From: Serratia symbiotica
GTDB taxonomy: Bacteria; Pseudomonadota; Gammaproteobacteria; Enterobacterales; Enterobacteriaceae
Assembly: GCF_000821185.2 (NCBI RefSeq)
Contig: NZ_CP050856.1
Location: 18,639-82,638 of the forward strand
DNA: 64,000 bases
Direction: 5' to 3'
Below are positions 1-9,238 of this stretch, piece after piece. Under the pieces are notes generated by a model, which saw nothing but the letters and a program-made list of their open reading frames with translations, did no database searches and was not told the DNA's origin. The position numbers and the translations under genes were made by a program. Each line of letters starts with the position of its first letter. Positions within the stretch are counted from its first letter, which is position 1.

Positions 1-1
1 A

Positions 2-265
2 GACAAAACGCTGAAAACCTTTGTGATGGAGGCGAGCAGGCGGCCCGTTTCCGGTTCGCAGATCACTCGCGTGAATTTTTCATTGACCGAAAACGACATC
101 GACCACTTTGATCGCTTGACACTGGAGAGCGGCGCTAGCCGGGTTGCGGTGCTGCGGGCCAGCCTTGATGCCCTGAGCCGCCTGGATGAAGATATGCGGG
201 GGACGCTGATCCGCCAGGCGGAGATCGCCAGTCCAAAAACCGGCAAGCCACCGATAAGACGTTGA
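2..265 (+). CDS. Ribbon-helix-helix partition partner, 5' end outside window
   Basis: The reading frame is open to the left edge, so the gene starts outside the window. The visible 87 residues align well with the intact 93-residue protein at 50907-51188: both have an R/K-P-x-x-G turn, then a VNF-x-L strand, a helix pair with S/T-R-x-x-V-L-R/K-A-x-L, and a LD-E-D/N tail. That pattern fits a small ribbon-helix-helix DNA-binding protein encoded beside a ParA ATPase. By inference its ParA partner lies just upstream, off the window. The GTG and ATG codons at 23-28 are in frame but lie inside the conserved block, so they are probably not the start. Role inferred: binding a plasmid centromere and repressing its own operon. 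Confidence 0.6.
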   Translation, partial: DKTLKTFVMEASRRPVSGSQITRVNFSLTENDIDHFDRLTLESGASRVAVLRASLDALSRLDEDMRGTLIRQAEIASPKTGKPPIRR

Positions 266-269
266 CTGA

Positions 270-285
270 TGTATAACGTTATACA
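270..285. promoter_or_regulatory. Perfect 16-bp palindrome after partition gene
   Basis: TGTATAACGTTATACA is a perfect palindrome 5 bp past the stop codon of the ribbon-helix-helix gene. It has no T-run, so an operator or protein-binding site is more likely than a terminator. Function not shown. Confidence 0.3.
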
Positions 286-312
286 CTATATTGAACCCCG
301 TCAGTAGCTTCG

Positions 313-349
313 TTGACGGAATTTTCTGGGTTTTCGGCGTAGAACCCCA
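313..349 (+). repeat. Unoccupied group II intron target-like hairpin
   Basis: A GGGTT/AACCC stem with a loop ending in GGCGTAG lies here. The same upstream block (GACGGAATTTTCTGGG, then a CCGGCATAG-like loop) precedes the intron copy that starts at 58782, and AACCC follows the 3' end of three intron copies or remnants. The intron junction would fall after position 342. I read it as an empty insertion site or a relic of one; it could also act as a weak terminator. Confidence 0.45.
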
Positions 350-377
350 ATAACTTAAAATCTCATGGGAATTATCA

Positions 378-1037
378 ATGATGAATAAAATAAATAAACG
401 GTTTGAAGAATTACTGAATCAGGCTAAAGAAATAAAAGATAGTGAGTATGAAACTTATATTGAAGGTACAGGCCCTTATAAACATGTCGATTCTGAAAAA
501 TTATTAAACTGGTTAACAAAAACTGAAAACTTAATTGTAAATATCTGTGGTGAAAACTCTATCTATTACTCGAGATTCATTGAGAATAAAAACGCCAAGG
601 CACATGAAACAAACCTTATTTTATTCAATAGGATAAATGCGATTTTTTCTGCGTTAAAAGATGATTACGAAGATGGTTATATGACATCATACAAATCATT
701 AATACAAGCAGAAGTGTTCGATAATGAGCTTGAACAGGCCAAAGAACTGCTAAACTCGGGATATATTTTGGCAGCAGCAGTAATAGCTGGAACAGTTTTG
801 GAAACTAGTTTAAGAGAGCTTTGCGATAGAGAATCACTTGCGCATGGAAAATTAGATAAAATGAATGTGGATTTAGCTAAAGCAGGAACGTACAATACTA
901 TTCAGCAGAAAAAAATAACAGCAATAGCAGGTATAAGGAACAGCGCCGCTCATGGTAAAACCGATGACTTCAATAAAAACGAGGTTTCTACGATGATTAA
1001 CGATATTGAATATTTCTTAATTCAATATTTGAAATAG
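378..1037 (+). CDS. HEPN-domain protein, putative RNase or toxin-like
   Basis: A 219-residue protein, markedly richer in A+T than the surrounding DNA, which suggests separate acquisition. The first two thirds are charged and helical (an EQAKELL helix near residue 115, then a small-residue helix rich in Ala and Val near 130). The C-terminal part carries R-N-S-A-A-H, an instance of the R-x4-H motif of HEPN domains, many of which are metal-independent RNases in toxin-antitoxin or phage defence systems. There is no obvious nucleotidyltransferase partner beside it, so it may be an orphan HEPN protein. The start is one of two adjacent ATG codons with GGGA upstream. The HEPN assignment rests on the motif and helical character only; a non-catalytic role is possible. 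Confidence 0.55.
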   Translation: MMNKINKRFEELLNQAKEIKDSEYETYIEGTGPYKHVDSEKLLNWLTKTENLIVNICGENSIYYSRFIENKNAKAHETNLILFNRINAIFSALKDDYEDGYMTSYKSLIQAEVFDNELEQAKELLNSGYILAAAVIAGTVLETSLRELCDRESLAHGKLDKMNVDLAKAGTYNTIQQKKITAIAGIRNSAAHGKTDDFNKNEVSTMINDIEYFLIQYLK

Positions 1038-1110
1038 TTTTTGTTGGCATAATAGCGTTATACTAAAGAGGCTCTATGATTGATATTTTCGCAGCGGCCT
1101 TTTCAACATA

Positions 1111-1155
1111 GGGGCCTGCCCGGGTAACCGGCAGGTCTACTCAACTCAGACCCCT
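1111..1155 (+). repeat. 3'-tail remnant of a second group II intron type
   Basis: The hairpin CCTGCC...GGCAGG followed by TCTACTCAAC and the flank TCAGACCCCT recurs at 2837, 48285 (opposite strand) and 51305. The copy near 48.3 kb also has a domain-V-like GCACGTCCGGTTC upstream of the hairpin, which identifies the motif as domain VI and the 3' end of a group II intron. The rest of the intron is missing here. The flanking 1156-1234 stretch shows no gene. Confidence 0.5.
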
Positions 1156-1234
1156 TAAACATAACGGCATATCACATTTGGCGAACGAAATTTTGGGACT
1201 GACCGAAACAAAAAGCCAGCCCCTGAGGGTGGGA

Positions 1235-1549
1235 TTAAATACCGTCGAGAAGAAAATCAATTGCGGCTTTAATCTGGATACGATGAAGGGAAGCATCGCA
1301 GAACACCTCCCCCAGAGAACGGACTGGAATACTTGCCATCTCATGCGTCATAACTGCATATTCTTTATCGTCGGTCAGTCTGACAAGCGGAACCAGCCGT
1401 TCGGGACGTGTATTGCCTGGGTACTTTTCAACAGGCAGCAAAGGGATCACAATCCTGCGGTTCAACTGGTCGATAATATCGCTGGTTACATCAAGCAGCA
1501 GGGGATAGATGGCGCTTTTCCCGGTATTACTGTATACAGTAAACTGCAT
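1235..1549 (-). CDS. ccdB: CcdB-type toxin, DNA gyrase poison family
   Basis: A 104-residue protein with the CcdB layout: MQF-x-VY at the start, D-V-x-SDIID near residue 20, RR-x-VIPL near 32, an MASIPV segment near 72, and an AI-x-x-L...GI tail. F-plasmid CcdB traps DNA gyrase and kills cells that lose the plasmid. In that protein the last residues are W-G-I and matter for toxicity; here they read D-G-I, so the Trp is absent. The gene follows ccdA by 2 nt on the same strand, so the two are co-transcribed and probably translationally coupled. Role inferred: plasmid addiction. Whether it is still a gyrase poison cannot be told from sequence. Confidence 0.9.
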   Translation of the reverse strand: MQFTVYSNTGKSAIYPLLLDVTSDIIDQLNRRIVIPLLPVEKYPGNTRPERLVPLVRLTDDKEYAVMTHEMASIPVRSLGEVFCDASLHRIQIKAAIDFLLDGI

Positions 1550-1551
1550 TC

Positions 1552-1788
1552 TTAAAATGTCCTGTACTCATCGCTGAAACAACCGTGTTCATCGTGAAAG
1601 CGGTTAAGAGCTTCCAGCGCTTCGCTGTTTTCCTCCTGCCATTTTTTCGCTTCGTACTGACGAAGTTCAGCATCAAGGGCTGTGATCAGGGTAGCACTGA
1701 GATTAATTCCAGCCTCACGCGCACGGCTGAGTAAGGTTCGTTCTACGGTCATGGTAACGCTTTGCGTTGCTCGTTGTGTTGTTGCCAT
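1552..1788 (-). CDS. ccdA: CcdA-type antitoxin
   Basis: A 78-residue antitoxin encoded just upstream of ccdB. The N-terminal half is a ribbon-helix-helix DNA-binding region (QSVTMTVE strand, then helices with LLSRAREAGINLS). The C-terminal half has the features of the flexible CcdB-binding arm: a W followed by E-N-x-E-A-L, then N-R-F. By family knowledge it neutralises CcdB and represses its own operon with it. Starts at an ATG with an AGGT-type ribosome site. An inverted repeat upstream is a plausible operator. Confidence 0.9.
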   Translation of the reverse strand: MATTQRATQSVTMTVERTLLSRAREAGINLSATLITALDAELRQYEAKKWQEENSEALEALNRFHDEHGCFSDEYRTF

Positions 1789-1808
1789 AAATACCTCGCG
1801 TTAAATGT

Positions 1809-1835
1809 CGTCTAATAAACACGGCTTATCAGACG
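1809..1835. promoter_or_regulatory. Candidate ccdAB operator
   Basis: CGTCTAATAA and TTATCAGACG form a 10-bp inverted repeat with one mismatch and a 7-nt spacer, 21 bp upstream of the ccdA start. Position and symmetry suit a ribbon-helix-helix dimer; binding is inferred. Confidence 0.4.
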
Positions 1836-1888
1836 TAATATAACACTAAAAATGCAATGTAGCGGAAAAATCTGGGGTTCCGGCGTAG

Positions 1889-1920
1889 GTGTGCCACGAA
1901 TGCACCCTGTGGCAAATAAG
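1889..1920 (+). repeat. 5' remnant of the 1863-nt group II intron
   Basis: GTGTGCCACGAATG and the next 18 nt match the first 32 nt of the full-length introns at 58975 and 58782 with two differences. The bases before it (GGTTCCGGCGTAG) match the 5' exons of those introns. After position 1920 the sequence changes abruptly into an insertion-sequence-like end, so the rest of the intron was lost. A 93-codon frame over this region (1889-2170) begins at the intron GTG and is not a credible gene. Confidence 0.65.
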
Positions 1921-1968
1921 GTGTCAGTTTGGATATCGGATATTTTTGTACGTTAAGCACAAAATTTT
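1921..1968 (-). repeat. Dispersed 48-bp insertion-sequence-end-like repeat, divergent copy
   Basis: Read on the minus strand this ends in ATATCCAAACTGAC, the same ending as the repeats at 49649, 53681 and 2666. I take it as the terminus of an unidentified insertion sequence. The stretch 1969-2234 has no gene I can support. Confidence 0.35.
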
Positions 1969-2234
1969 GGCGGGTTACCGCTTAGAGACAACATTTTTGG
2001 AGATAATTGGTTCTGGACTCGTCATTTTCGAGGGTTCTTCCACTGGACCCCGACAAGCTTGTTTTAGCGGAGAAGTCGTCAAGGGTGAACTGCACTCGCT
2101 ACGCTCGCCGCAGTTTTGCCTGAAGCGTACCGCAGGAGCAACGCGACGAGGAACGAACAGGCAAAACTAGGAAGCGGAATGTAGATGATGTAAAATTGAT
2201 CTGCTTACACTCAGTTTTAAAAAAAGGAGATTAG

Positions 2235-2444
2235 ATGGCTCACAACAAAACTATGATTAGTGAATTTCAGTTTGATACTCAAGATGAGATCAACCAATTC
2301 ATGGACAGCATGTTCAGCAACCAAAAAAACATCACTGAAAACGAAGTTTTATATCGAGCAGATACCTATAAATTTGCCACCGCTGAGGTGAAAAAAATGT
2401 TCATAGAAAGCGGTATTGCAAGGATTCAAGGGCAGGGAAAGTAA
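2235..2444 (+). CDS. Small hypothetical protein, 69 aa
   Basis: A 69-residue acidic, helical protein with a strong ribosome-binding site (AAAAAGGAG, about 6 nt before the ATG). Residues 10-35 are rich in Q, D, E and N and include two M-D/F contacts (FMDSMF); the C-terminal half has EVKKMF-IESGIAR. I do not recognise the family. It stands alone between remnants of mobile elements, so no partner suggests a function. The ribosome site and codon flow argue that it is a real gene. Confidence 0.5.
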   Translation: MAHNKTMISEFQFDTQDEINQFMDSMFSNQKNITENEVLYRADTYKFATAEVKKMFIESGIARIQGQGK

Positions 2445-2879
2445 TAAGATACAGAATGGGGGCTTGACCCCCCCGTCACACAAGGTTTTTTATTGAAAAT
2501 AGTTATCTTGTGAGATAACTATCAGGATGAGCATTTTCAGGATCAGATCCAGTTTTACCCATGTCAGCGGATGTCGGCCTCCCTTGCGGTTGAACCATCT
2601 GTAGATTATCCGCCTGCTCTGGTGAATAAACTGTCCTACGCGCCGCTGATTATCAGAGATACCGTGATAATTTATCCAAACTGACCCCTACAGTAACAAA
2701 GCCACCCAAATCCTCTCCTGTCTCAAGGTCAACTTGCGTAACTCTTCGCATGGTGCTGGGTTATCCAGCTAAATGGAAAACCCGATCAATGTTCGATTCA
2801 CGCTGAATATGTGTGGGGACACGGGTCTGTCGGGAGCCGGTCTACTCAACTCAGACCCCTAATTGTCGCCTAATACCCC
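2445..2879. other. Intergenic remnants
   Basis: No complete gene. A perfect 10-bp inverted repeat with a TGTG loop lies at 2499-2522 (ATAGTTATCT/AGATAACTAT) without a T-run. An insertion-sequence-end-like repeat (ATCCAAACTGACCCCT) is at 2666-2690, and the tail of the second intron type, CCGGTCTACTCAAC followed by TCAGACCCCT, is at 2837-2860. A short frame (about 2600-2680) may be a gene fragment but I cannot name it. Confidence 0.4.
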
Positions 2880-3215
2880 TTACTCAGAATCATCTTTGAT
2901 CCTAATGGTCGCTCCCTTTTCGAGGAGTCTTTCAGTGTCTTTTGCGTTGTGTCCGCTTATATCGATCTTATTGCCATTTTTTAGCGTCATAACAAAACGC
3001 TTATTACTGTTCCTTTTGATGTAAGCAACAAGGACATATGCGAAGGGAGATAAGTATTTGATTAGGTCTATGTAGGCGTGCATCTCACCTGAATCAAAGG
3101 CTAGCCCATCTCTGGCAGGTATCTCATATTCGACTCCAGCATCGAATAGCGCCCGCGTTAACTCTCGAACCTCAATAGGCACAAGTAGCGTTATATCGTC
3201 ACTTCTGATCATCAT
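2880..3215 (-). CDS. Hypothetical protein, 111 aa
   Basis: A 111-residue protein of mixed alpha/beta type. It has a hydrophobic central stretch (YLSPFAYVLVAYIKR, near residues 52-66) that is too short and polar-flanked to be a confident membrane helix, then a strand-turn-strand unit with K-N-G-N-K-I-D-I-S-G and an acidic C-terminus. Two ATG codons are adjacent at the start; the second is better spaced from AAGGA. I do not recognise the family. It ends 30 bp before the left end of the IS3-family element on the other strand. Confidence 0.45.
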   Translation of the reverse strand: MMIRSDDITLLVPIEVRELTRALFDAGVEYEIPARDGLAFDSGEMHAYIDLIKYLSPFAYVLVAYIKRNSNKRFVMTLKNGNKIDISGHNAKDTERLLEKGATIRIKDDSE

Positions 3216-3316
3216 TCCTTACCGAAAGGTCAATGTTTAAGTAATGTAGTGGCACACTGAATTTGGCCACCTGAACAGAGGTGATATGCTCACCTCAGGA
3301 CATTACAGGTGCTTCA

Positions 3317-4485
<1,169 letters not shown>

Positions 4486-4493
4486 CCACTACA

Positions 4494-4706
4494 AAATGGG
4501 TCGCCCGCAAATATAAGCGGGTCCACGGTAGTCTGGCTCAGGCATATGAATGGTTAAGACGGATACAGCGCGCCAGGCCCGGTCTGTTTGCACACTGGGA
4601 AATTTGTACGCGGCGTGAGTGGTCAACGACAAGAGCCGGATGACGGGAGACTGTCACGTCCGGTTCCGTGGGAGCGCAGGGGGGAAGTTCCCTTGCGCGA
4701 CCCGAT
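4494..4706 (+). repeat. 3' remnant of the 1863-nt group II intron
   Basis: Matches the last 213 nt of the introns at 58975-60837 and 58782-56920: the end of the reverse-transcriptase frame, domain V (GAGCCGGATGACGGGAGACT and onward) and the end CCCGAT. The next bases, AACCCCA, match the 3' half of the target hairpin seen intact at 343-349. The 5' part has been replaced by the IS3-family element. Confidence 0.8.
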
Positions 4707-4712
4707 AACCCC

Positions 4713-4784
4713 ATTCAGGCTGCCGATGACCTGAGCCGTGCGGAAAAAAACGGTCGACTTGTCGGTTTTGAATACACGTTATAA
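4713..4784 (+). pseudogene. Possible C-terminal gene fragment
   Basis: A short open frame (A-A-D-D-L-S-R-A-E-K-N-G then GFEYTL and stop) has coding character but no start of its own and is cut off by the intron end. I do not recognise it. It could be chance. Confidence 0.25.
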
Positions 4785-4903
4785 GCCTGAACCTTTATAA
4801 GGTACCCACTGAACCGAGTCAGAGTTAAAAGACCACAAGTCGCATTTTTCTACTGTTTGTGGTGGGTCAATTTTTCGGTCACCGTTAATCGCTATTTTTT
4901 AAA

Positions 4904-4936
4904 TTTATCCTTTAATTAAATGAGTTAAAGGATAAA
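4904..4936. promoter_or_regulatory. 12-bp perfect inverted repeat beyond the emrB-like gene
   Basis: TTTATCCTTTAA and TTAAAGGATAAA form a perfect 12-bp stem with a 9-nt loop, 68 bp past the end of the leftward metallophore operon. It is AT-rich with no strong T-run on the minus strand. It may act as a terminator-like structure or a binding site. The rest of 4785-5003 shows no gene. Confidence 0.3.
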
Positions 4937-5003
4937 TAATGAATATGTTAAATAATCGATTTGCTCTACTGATTCCTCTTCCGACGTCTGCCTGCATTTT
5001 TGG

Positions 5004-6515
5004 TTATAATTTGACAGCAGTTGCACTGACCTTTCTAAACATCAGCGGTAACCAGCAGGCCATCAATGCAATTATTCCCAGCAACCAGTAGATATCTAAA
5101 TAGGCAATAAAGCTGGCCTGTCGCCAGGCTTCTTCAGCTAAGGAGGAAATCGAAAGCCCTTGATGCTGCGAGGCTGATTCATTCAGACGTTCATAATGCA
5201 CATGGCTTCTCTGATGGAGGGCATTCGCCACCCACGCGATACCTATACTGCCACCCAGATTTCGTAATAAAGTCGACATTGCCGAAGCTTCGCTGCTTTT
5301 ATTTGGCGGCAATCCCACATAAGACAGCGTAGCGACTGGGATCATAATCAGTGGAATTCCTATCATTTGCAGCACTCGCGCCCAAACCAGCGTGGAAAAG
5401 TCGACCTGTAAGGTTAAGGTGGAGAAGTGCCACAAAGCCAGGCCGCTGAGAATCAAGCCCATGACGACCAGTAAGTGTAGGTGTGTTGTTTTACTGGCAA
5501 TCGCACCTGTTAACATCATCGATAAAAGGATAAAGAGCCCGCCGGCACCCAGTGTCAGACCAGATGTCCATGCATCGTAGTTCATTAACTCCTGTGTCAT
5601 CTGTGGCAGGAGTTGTGTGGTGCTAATCACCAGCAATCCAATCAGAAACATCAATATTGCTCCGAGTGAAAAATTGCGATGACGAAACAGTTTTACATCA
5701 AGAATTGGTGCCGGGTGAAACCATTCCCATAATGGCAAAAATGTCAGTAAAATCATTGCAATGAGGGCGCTACCGACAATGAATGGTGAGGAAAAACCGT
5801 CATAGCGTTCGAAACGATCCAGGCAAAGCTGTAGGGCAGAAAAACCGACAATAACCAGAACTAAACCAAGCCAGTCAAGCTGCATGCCACGTTCACGGCG
5901 TGCCCGCTGTTCCTGGCGCCACAAGGGCGGATCATCAATAAAGCGCATTGAAAGATAGAGCGAAATTAAGCCAATCGGAATGTTGGCCAGGAAAACCCAA
6001 TGCCAGCTCAGCGCATCGGTGATCACACCACCCACCAATGGCCCAATCGCCGGTGCGAACAGAATAGTGACACCGTACAGTGCGAACGCCTTAGGGCGCG
6101 CTTTTTCATTAAACGAGTCCACTAACATCGACTGTTCAATTGGAGCCAGCCCACCCCCGCCAATGCCTTGCAGCACGCGCGCCAGTAGCAACCACTCCAG
6201 CGATGGCGCAACGCTACACATCAACGAAGCGAAGGTAAAGATCGCCACACTGCCCATGTAGTAGCGTTTACGGCCAAAAAAGTTCGCCAGCCAGCCACTC
6301 ATCGGCAGGATTAAGGCGTTGGCGACCAGATAGCTGGTAATGACCCATAAACCTTCCTGATAACTCACCCCCAAACTGGCCGAGATATGCCATAACGAAA
6401 CACTGGCCACAGTCGTGTCCAGCACCTCCATGAAGGTGGCAATAGAGGCGATACAGGCAACTAACCAGGGATTATGTTTGCCTGCGGCTGAGCGCGGTAA
6501 GGATTCAGCGGACAT
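5004..6515 (-). CDS. EmrB/QacA-type MFS efflux transporter
   Basis: A 503-residue membrane protein with about 14 predicted hydrophobic segments, the count of the DHA2 family. Family motifs are present: FMEVLDTTVASV in the first helix (motif D1), FGRKRYYMGS after helix 2 (motif A), LARVLQGIGGGG, and GPLVGGVITDALSWHWVFLANIP (motif C and beyond). It is the last gene of the leftward operon and overlaps the EmrA-like gene by 11 nt; the ATG at 6515 is preferred. With its partner it should form a tripartite pump driven by proton motive force. Context suggests export of the metallophore, though drug efflux cannot be excluded. Yersiniabactin loci carry a different MFS protein, YbtX. Confidence 0.88.
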   Translation of the reverse strand: MSAESLPRSAAGKHNPWLVACIASIATFMEVLDTTVASVSLWHISASLGVSYQEGLWVITSYLVANALILPMSGWLANFFGRKRYYMGSVAIFTFASLMCSVAPSLEWLLLARVLQGIGGGGLAPIEQSMLVDSFNEKARPKAFALYGVTILFAPAIGPLVGGVITDALSWHWVFLANIPIGLISLYLSMRFIDDPPLWRQEQRARRERGMQLDWLGLVLVIVGFSALQLCLDRFERYDGFSSPFIVGSALIAMILLTFLPLWEWFHPAPILDVKLFRHRNFSLGAILMFLIGLLVISTTQLLPQMTQELMNYDAWTSGLTLGAGGLFILLSMMLTGAIASKTTHLHLLVVMGLILSGLALWHFSTLTLQVDFSTLVWARVLQMIGIPLIMIPVATLSYVGLPPNKSSEASAMSTLLRNLGGSIGIAWVANALHQRSHVHYERLNESASQHQGLSISSLAEEAWRQASFIAYLDIYWLLGIIALMACWLPLMFRKVSATAVKL

Positions 6516-7533
6516 CAACTTCAGGCATCACTGACATTCCGGGTGAGAGTGGAGAATCGGCATCCAGCGGAGGATCAAAGACTATTTTCACCGGGATGCG
6601 CTGAACCACTTTGACATAGTTACCCGTCGCATTTTCTGCAGGGAGCAGATTAAACACTGAACCGGTTGCACGCTGCATGCTGTCGATACGCGCGCTGAGG
6701 GGGTTATCGGGAAAGGCATCAATATCGACTGTGACCTTTTGTCCGGGGCGCATATGTCGCAGCTGAATCTCTTTAAAATTGGCGGTGACCCATCGTTCAG
6801 TGGAAACCAGACGCATCAACGTACTCCCCGCAGCGATGTAATCCCCCACTTCCGCATCACGTCGGGTTACATAGCCATCAAAAGGTGCATACAGGCGCGT
6901 GTAGCTAAGCTGCAGTTTCGCCTGCTCAATAGCGGTTTCATCCTGCTGAAGCGTAGCCTGCGCCCCTGCTAATGAAGCCTGAGATTTGAGCAGTTCTGCG
7001 CGGCTGTAATCCACGTTTTTTTGCGCCGCTAGCAGCGAGGCGGCACTGACTTTCTCACTGGCTGCTTTGCTATCAAGATCGCTGGCTGTCACCGCTTGGC
7101 CTGAGTTGCGATAACGCTGATGTTCTTTGCGATCGCGTAACAGGTTGGCCTCAGCTAACTGTACATTAGCCAGATTTTGCTCAAGCGTTGCTTGACCCGC
7201 GCTGACACTCGCTTTGGCCTGAGCCAGGCTTGCCTCGTCGACCTGACGTGTCGCAAAGGCTTTTTGCAGCGCGATCTGTTCATCACGGCTGTCTAACACC
7301 AGCAAAACATCCCCTCGTTTTACCCGCTGATTATCCTGAACGGGAATCGACAGCACCCGACCGGCAAGTTGGGGAGAGACTTGCGCAATGTGACCATCAA
7401 TAAAAGCATCATCGGTCCGTTCTACACCACGCCAGTCGAACCACCACCAGGCCAAGAGCACGACCAAACCCAGCATTAATATAAGGAAATAGATCGAAAA
7501 TACCCGCTTACGTAATGGACCTTCACTGTTCAA
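6505..7533 (-). CDS. EmrA/HlyD-type membrane fusion protein
   Basis: About 342 residues from the preferred TTG start at 7533. It has one N-terminal membrane segment (FLILMLGLVVLLAWWWF), a lipoyl-like half motif (DGHIAQVSPQLAGRVLSIPV, near residue 50), a long coiled-coil hairpin rich in A, Q and L, the second lipoyl half (LYAPFDGYVTRR) and a beta-barrel region. This is the periplasmic adaptor that joins an inner-membrane pump to an outer-membrane TolC channel. A longer frame runs upstream to 7653 but would overlap the ABC gene by 131 bp; the TTG has GGAGGAG just upstream and overlaps by only 11 nt. No TolC gene is in the window. Confidence 0.85.
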   Translation of the reverse strand: MNSEGPLRKRVFSIYFLILMLGLVVLLAWWWFDWRGVERTDDAFIDGHIAQVSPQLAGRVLSIPVQDNQRVKRGDVLLVLDSRDEQIALQKAFATRQVDEASLAQAKASVSAGQATLEQNLANVQLAEANLLRDRKEHQRYRNSGQAVTASDLDSKAASEKVSAASLLAAQKNVDYSRAELLKSQASLAGAQATLQQDETAIEQAKLQLSYTRLYAPFDGYVTRRDAEVGDYIAAGSTLMRLVSTERWVTANFKEIQLRHMRPGQKVTVDIDAFPDNPLSARIDSMQRATGSVFNLLPAENATGNYVKVVQRIPVKIVFDPPLDADSPLSPGMSVMPEVDVR

Positions 7534-9238
7534 GCGCTCCTCCCGCCTGCCACAGCTGCTGATAAAGACCGTTGACCTTAAGCAACTGCTGATGCGTTCC
7601 GCGCTGCACAATCTCGCCTTTATCCAGCACCAGAATTTGATCGGCAAACTCAATGGTGCGGAGTCGATGCGCCACCATCAAAACCGTCTTGTTTTGTGCA
7701 AGTCGAGTCAAAGCCTGCTGAATTTGTGCCTGTGAAAGCGGATCTAGCAAAGCGGTGGCTTCATCCAGCACAATAATCGGCGGGTCTTTCAACATCATGC
7801 GAGCGATCGAAAGACGCTGGCGCTCTCCACCAGATAAACGCTGCGCGCTTTCACCTAATGATGTGGCGTAGCCCTCGGGTAATCGTGCGATAAAATCGTC
7901 GCAGTAGGCTGCCTGGCACGCGGCAATCACCTCTTCATCGCTGGCATGGGGGCGTCCAATACGAACATTATCCATCACACTGCCATCAAACAGTTGGACG
8001 TCCTGGAATACATAGCCAATTCGGCTAAAGATCTGATCGCTCCCTAACTGAGATAGCGCAACACCGCCTAAATAAATTTCTCCGTTCTGAGGCGACCAGA
8101 ACCCTCCCAACAAATGCAGTATCGTACTCTTGCCGCTGCCAGAAGGACCCACAATGGCGGTGACGCTGCCTTCTGCCACGTTGAAACTGGTCCCTTTCAG
8201 CACAGCATCCGCTTCGTAGCTAAAAGAGACGTGGTCAAAGGCGATAGGGGTAGCTTCACCCAGTTCAGCGATACCTTGTTCCGGCATGGTGGGTTGATGT
8301 AGCAAATCGTTGATACGTGCAGCTGATTGCTGCATCACCCGCAGCAGTGTGAAATAAGCGGCTGCCTCCAGCAGGGGATCGATAACTTTGTAAGCAACCA
8401 GCACGAACAACAGCCAGGTAGTGAAACTCAGTGTGTCAGCCGTAAAGAGCCAGCCCGCTGTGATGAACAGCGCCAGCAAACCGCATTCCGTGAGAAAGCG
8501 GAAAACTTGTACCCCGCCCCCACCCCAAGCTTCAATTCCCATACTGGCGCGGCGGATGGCATCAAACTGCTCATCAAGTTGCTCTAGCTTGCCCTGATAG
8601 CGATTAAACAGCCGTAGCGTACGAATACCGCTGATAAATTCAATCAACATCGCCGAAACCGTCACCATGCGGGTGCCTTGCTGCTGCGTGCCCCTTAGCA
8701 GAAGGCGACTCATTCCCCACAGGGCCAGTACGCCAAGTGGCAATGTCGCAACCAATGCCAGAGTCAGAGGCACGTTGATAAAAGCGAGAGCGATCAAGAA
8801 CAGCAGCGCGGTACACAGGGAGATGACGACTTCGGGTAACAGGTGTGAAAAAATTTCTTCCACACGCCGCATGGCATCGGTCAGTAAGGCACTGGTCGTT
8901 CCCAACCGATGCTGACGAAAATAGCCGAGCGGCAGATGACGAAGTCGGCTTGCACTCTCTTGCCGTAACCCCATCATCAATTGATAGCTGCCCAAAAAGC
9001 AGCGGAGTTGGCCCTGCCAGGAGAAAAACAGCTGTCCCGCAAGGCAACTCACCAAACTCAAGCCGAGTAGCCACCAAAATTGCGAGTCAGCGTGCTGTTG
9101 GACACGGTTAATCGCCCACCAGGCGATAAAAAAGGGCAAAACCATGAACAGTTGGGCAATTAGTCGACAGAGCATGCCACTCACCAGCCTCAGTCGACCC
9201 GATGAAGGCTGTGCCAACATATGATTAAACAATGACAT
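7523..9238 (-). CDS. ybtQ: YbtQ-like ABC transporter, fused membrane and ATPase domains
   Basis: A 571-residue protein: six hydrophobic segments in residues 15-290, then an ATPase domain with Walker A G-P-S-G-S-G-K-S-T, signature L-S-G-G-E-R-Q-R, Walker B I-I-V-L-D-E-A-T and a switch His in MVAHRLRT. In Yersinia, YbtP and YbtQ have this exporter-type fold yet are required for iron acquisition through yersiniabactin; the mycobacterial IrtAB pair is similar. The gene starts at the ATG at 9238 (GGAGAGAGCG upstream), overlapping the preceding ABC gene by 14 nt. Heterodimer with that protein is inferred. The symbol marks the closest family member, not proven orthology. Confidence 0.85.
   Translation of the reverse strand: MSLFNHMLAQPSSGRLRLVSGMLCRLIAQLFMVLPFFIAWWAINRVQQHADSQFWWLLGLSLVSCLAGQLFFSWQGQLRCFLGSYQLMMGLRQESASRLRHLPLGYFRQHRLGTTSALLTDAMRRVEEIFSHLLPEVVISLCTALLFLIALAFINVPLTLALVATLPLGVLALWGMSRLLLRGTQQQGTRMVTVSAMLIEFISGIRTLRLFNRYQGKLEQLDEQFDAIRRASMGIEAWGGGGVQVFRFLTECGLLALFITAGWLFTADTLSFTTWLLFVLVAYKVIDPLLEAAAYFTLLRVMQQSAARINDLLHQPTMPEQGIAELGEATPIAFDHVSFSYEADAVLKGTSFNVAEGSVTAIVGPSGSGKSTILHLLGGFWSPQNGEIYLGGVALSQLGSDQIFSRIGYVFQDVQLFDGSVMDNVRIGRPHASDEEVIAACQAAYCDDFIARLPEGYATSLGESAQRLSGGERQRLSIARMMLKDPPIIVLDEATALLDPLSQAQIQQALTRLAQNKTVLMVAHRLRTIEFADQILVLDKGEIVQRGTHQQLLKVNGLYQQLWQAGGALEQ

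Noticed and set aside
1889..2170. 93-codon open frame
   Set aside because: It begins at the first base of an intron remnant, crosses an insertion-sequence-like end and has no ribosome site or protein-like character.
4937..5090. 50-codon frame starting after the AT-rich hairpin
   Set aside because: It has a ribosome-like AAGGA but runs antisense into the end of the EmrB-like gene and resembles no protein.
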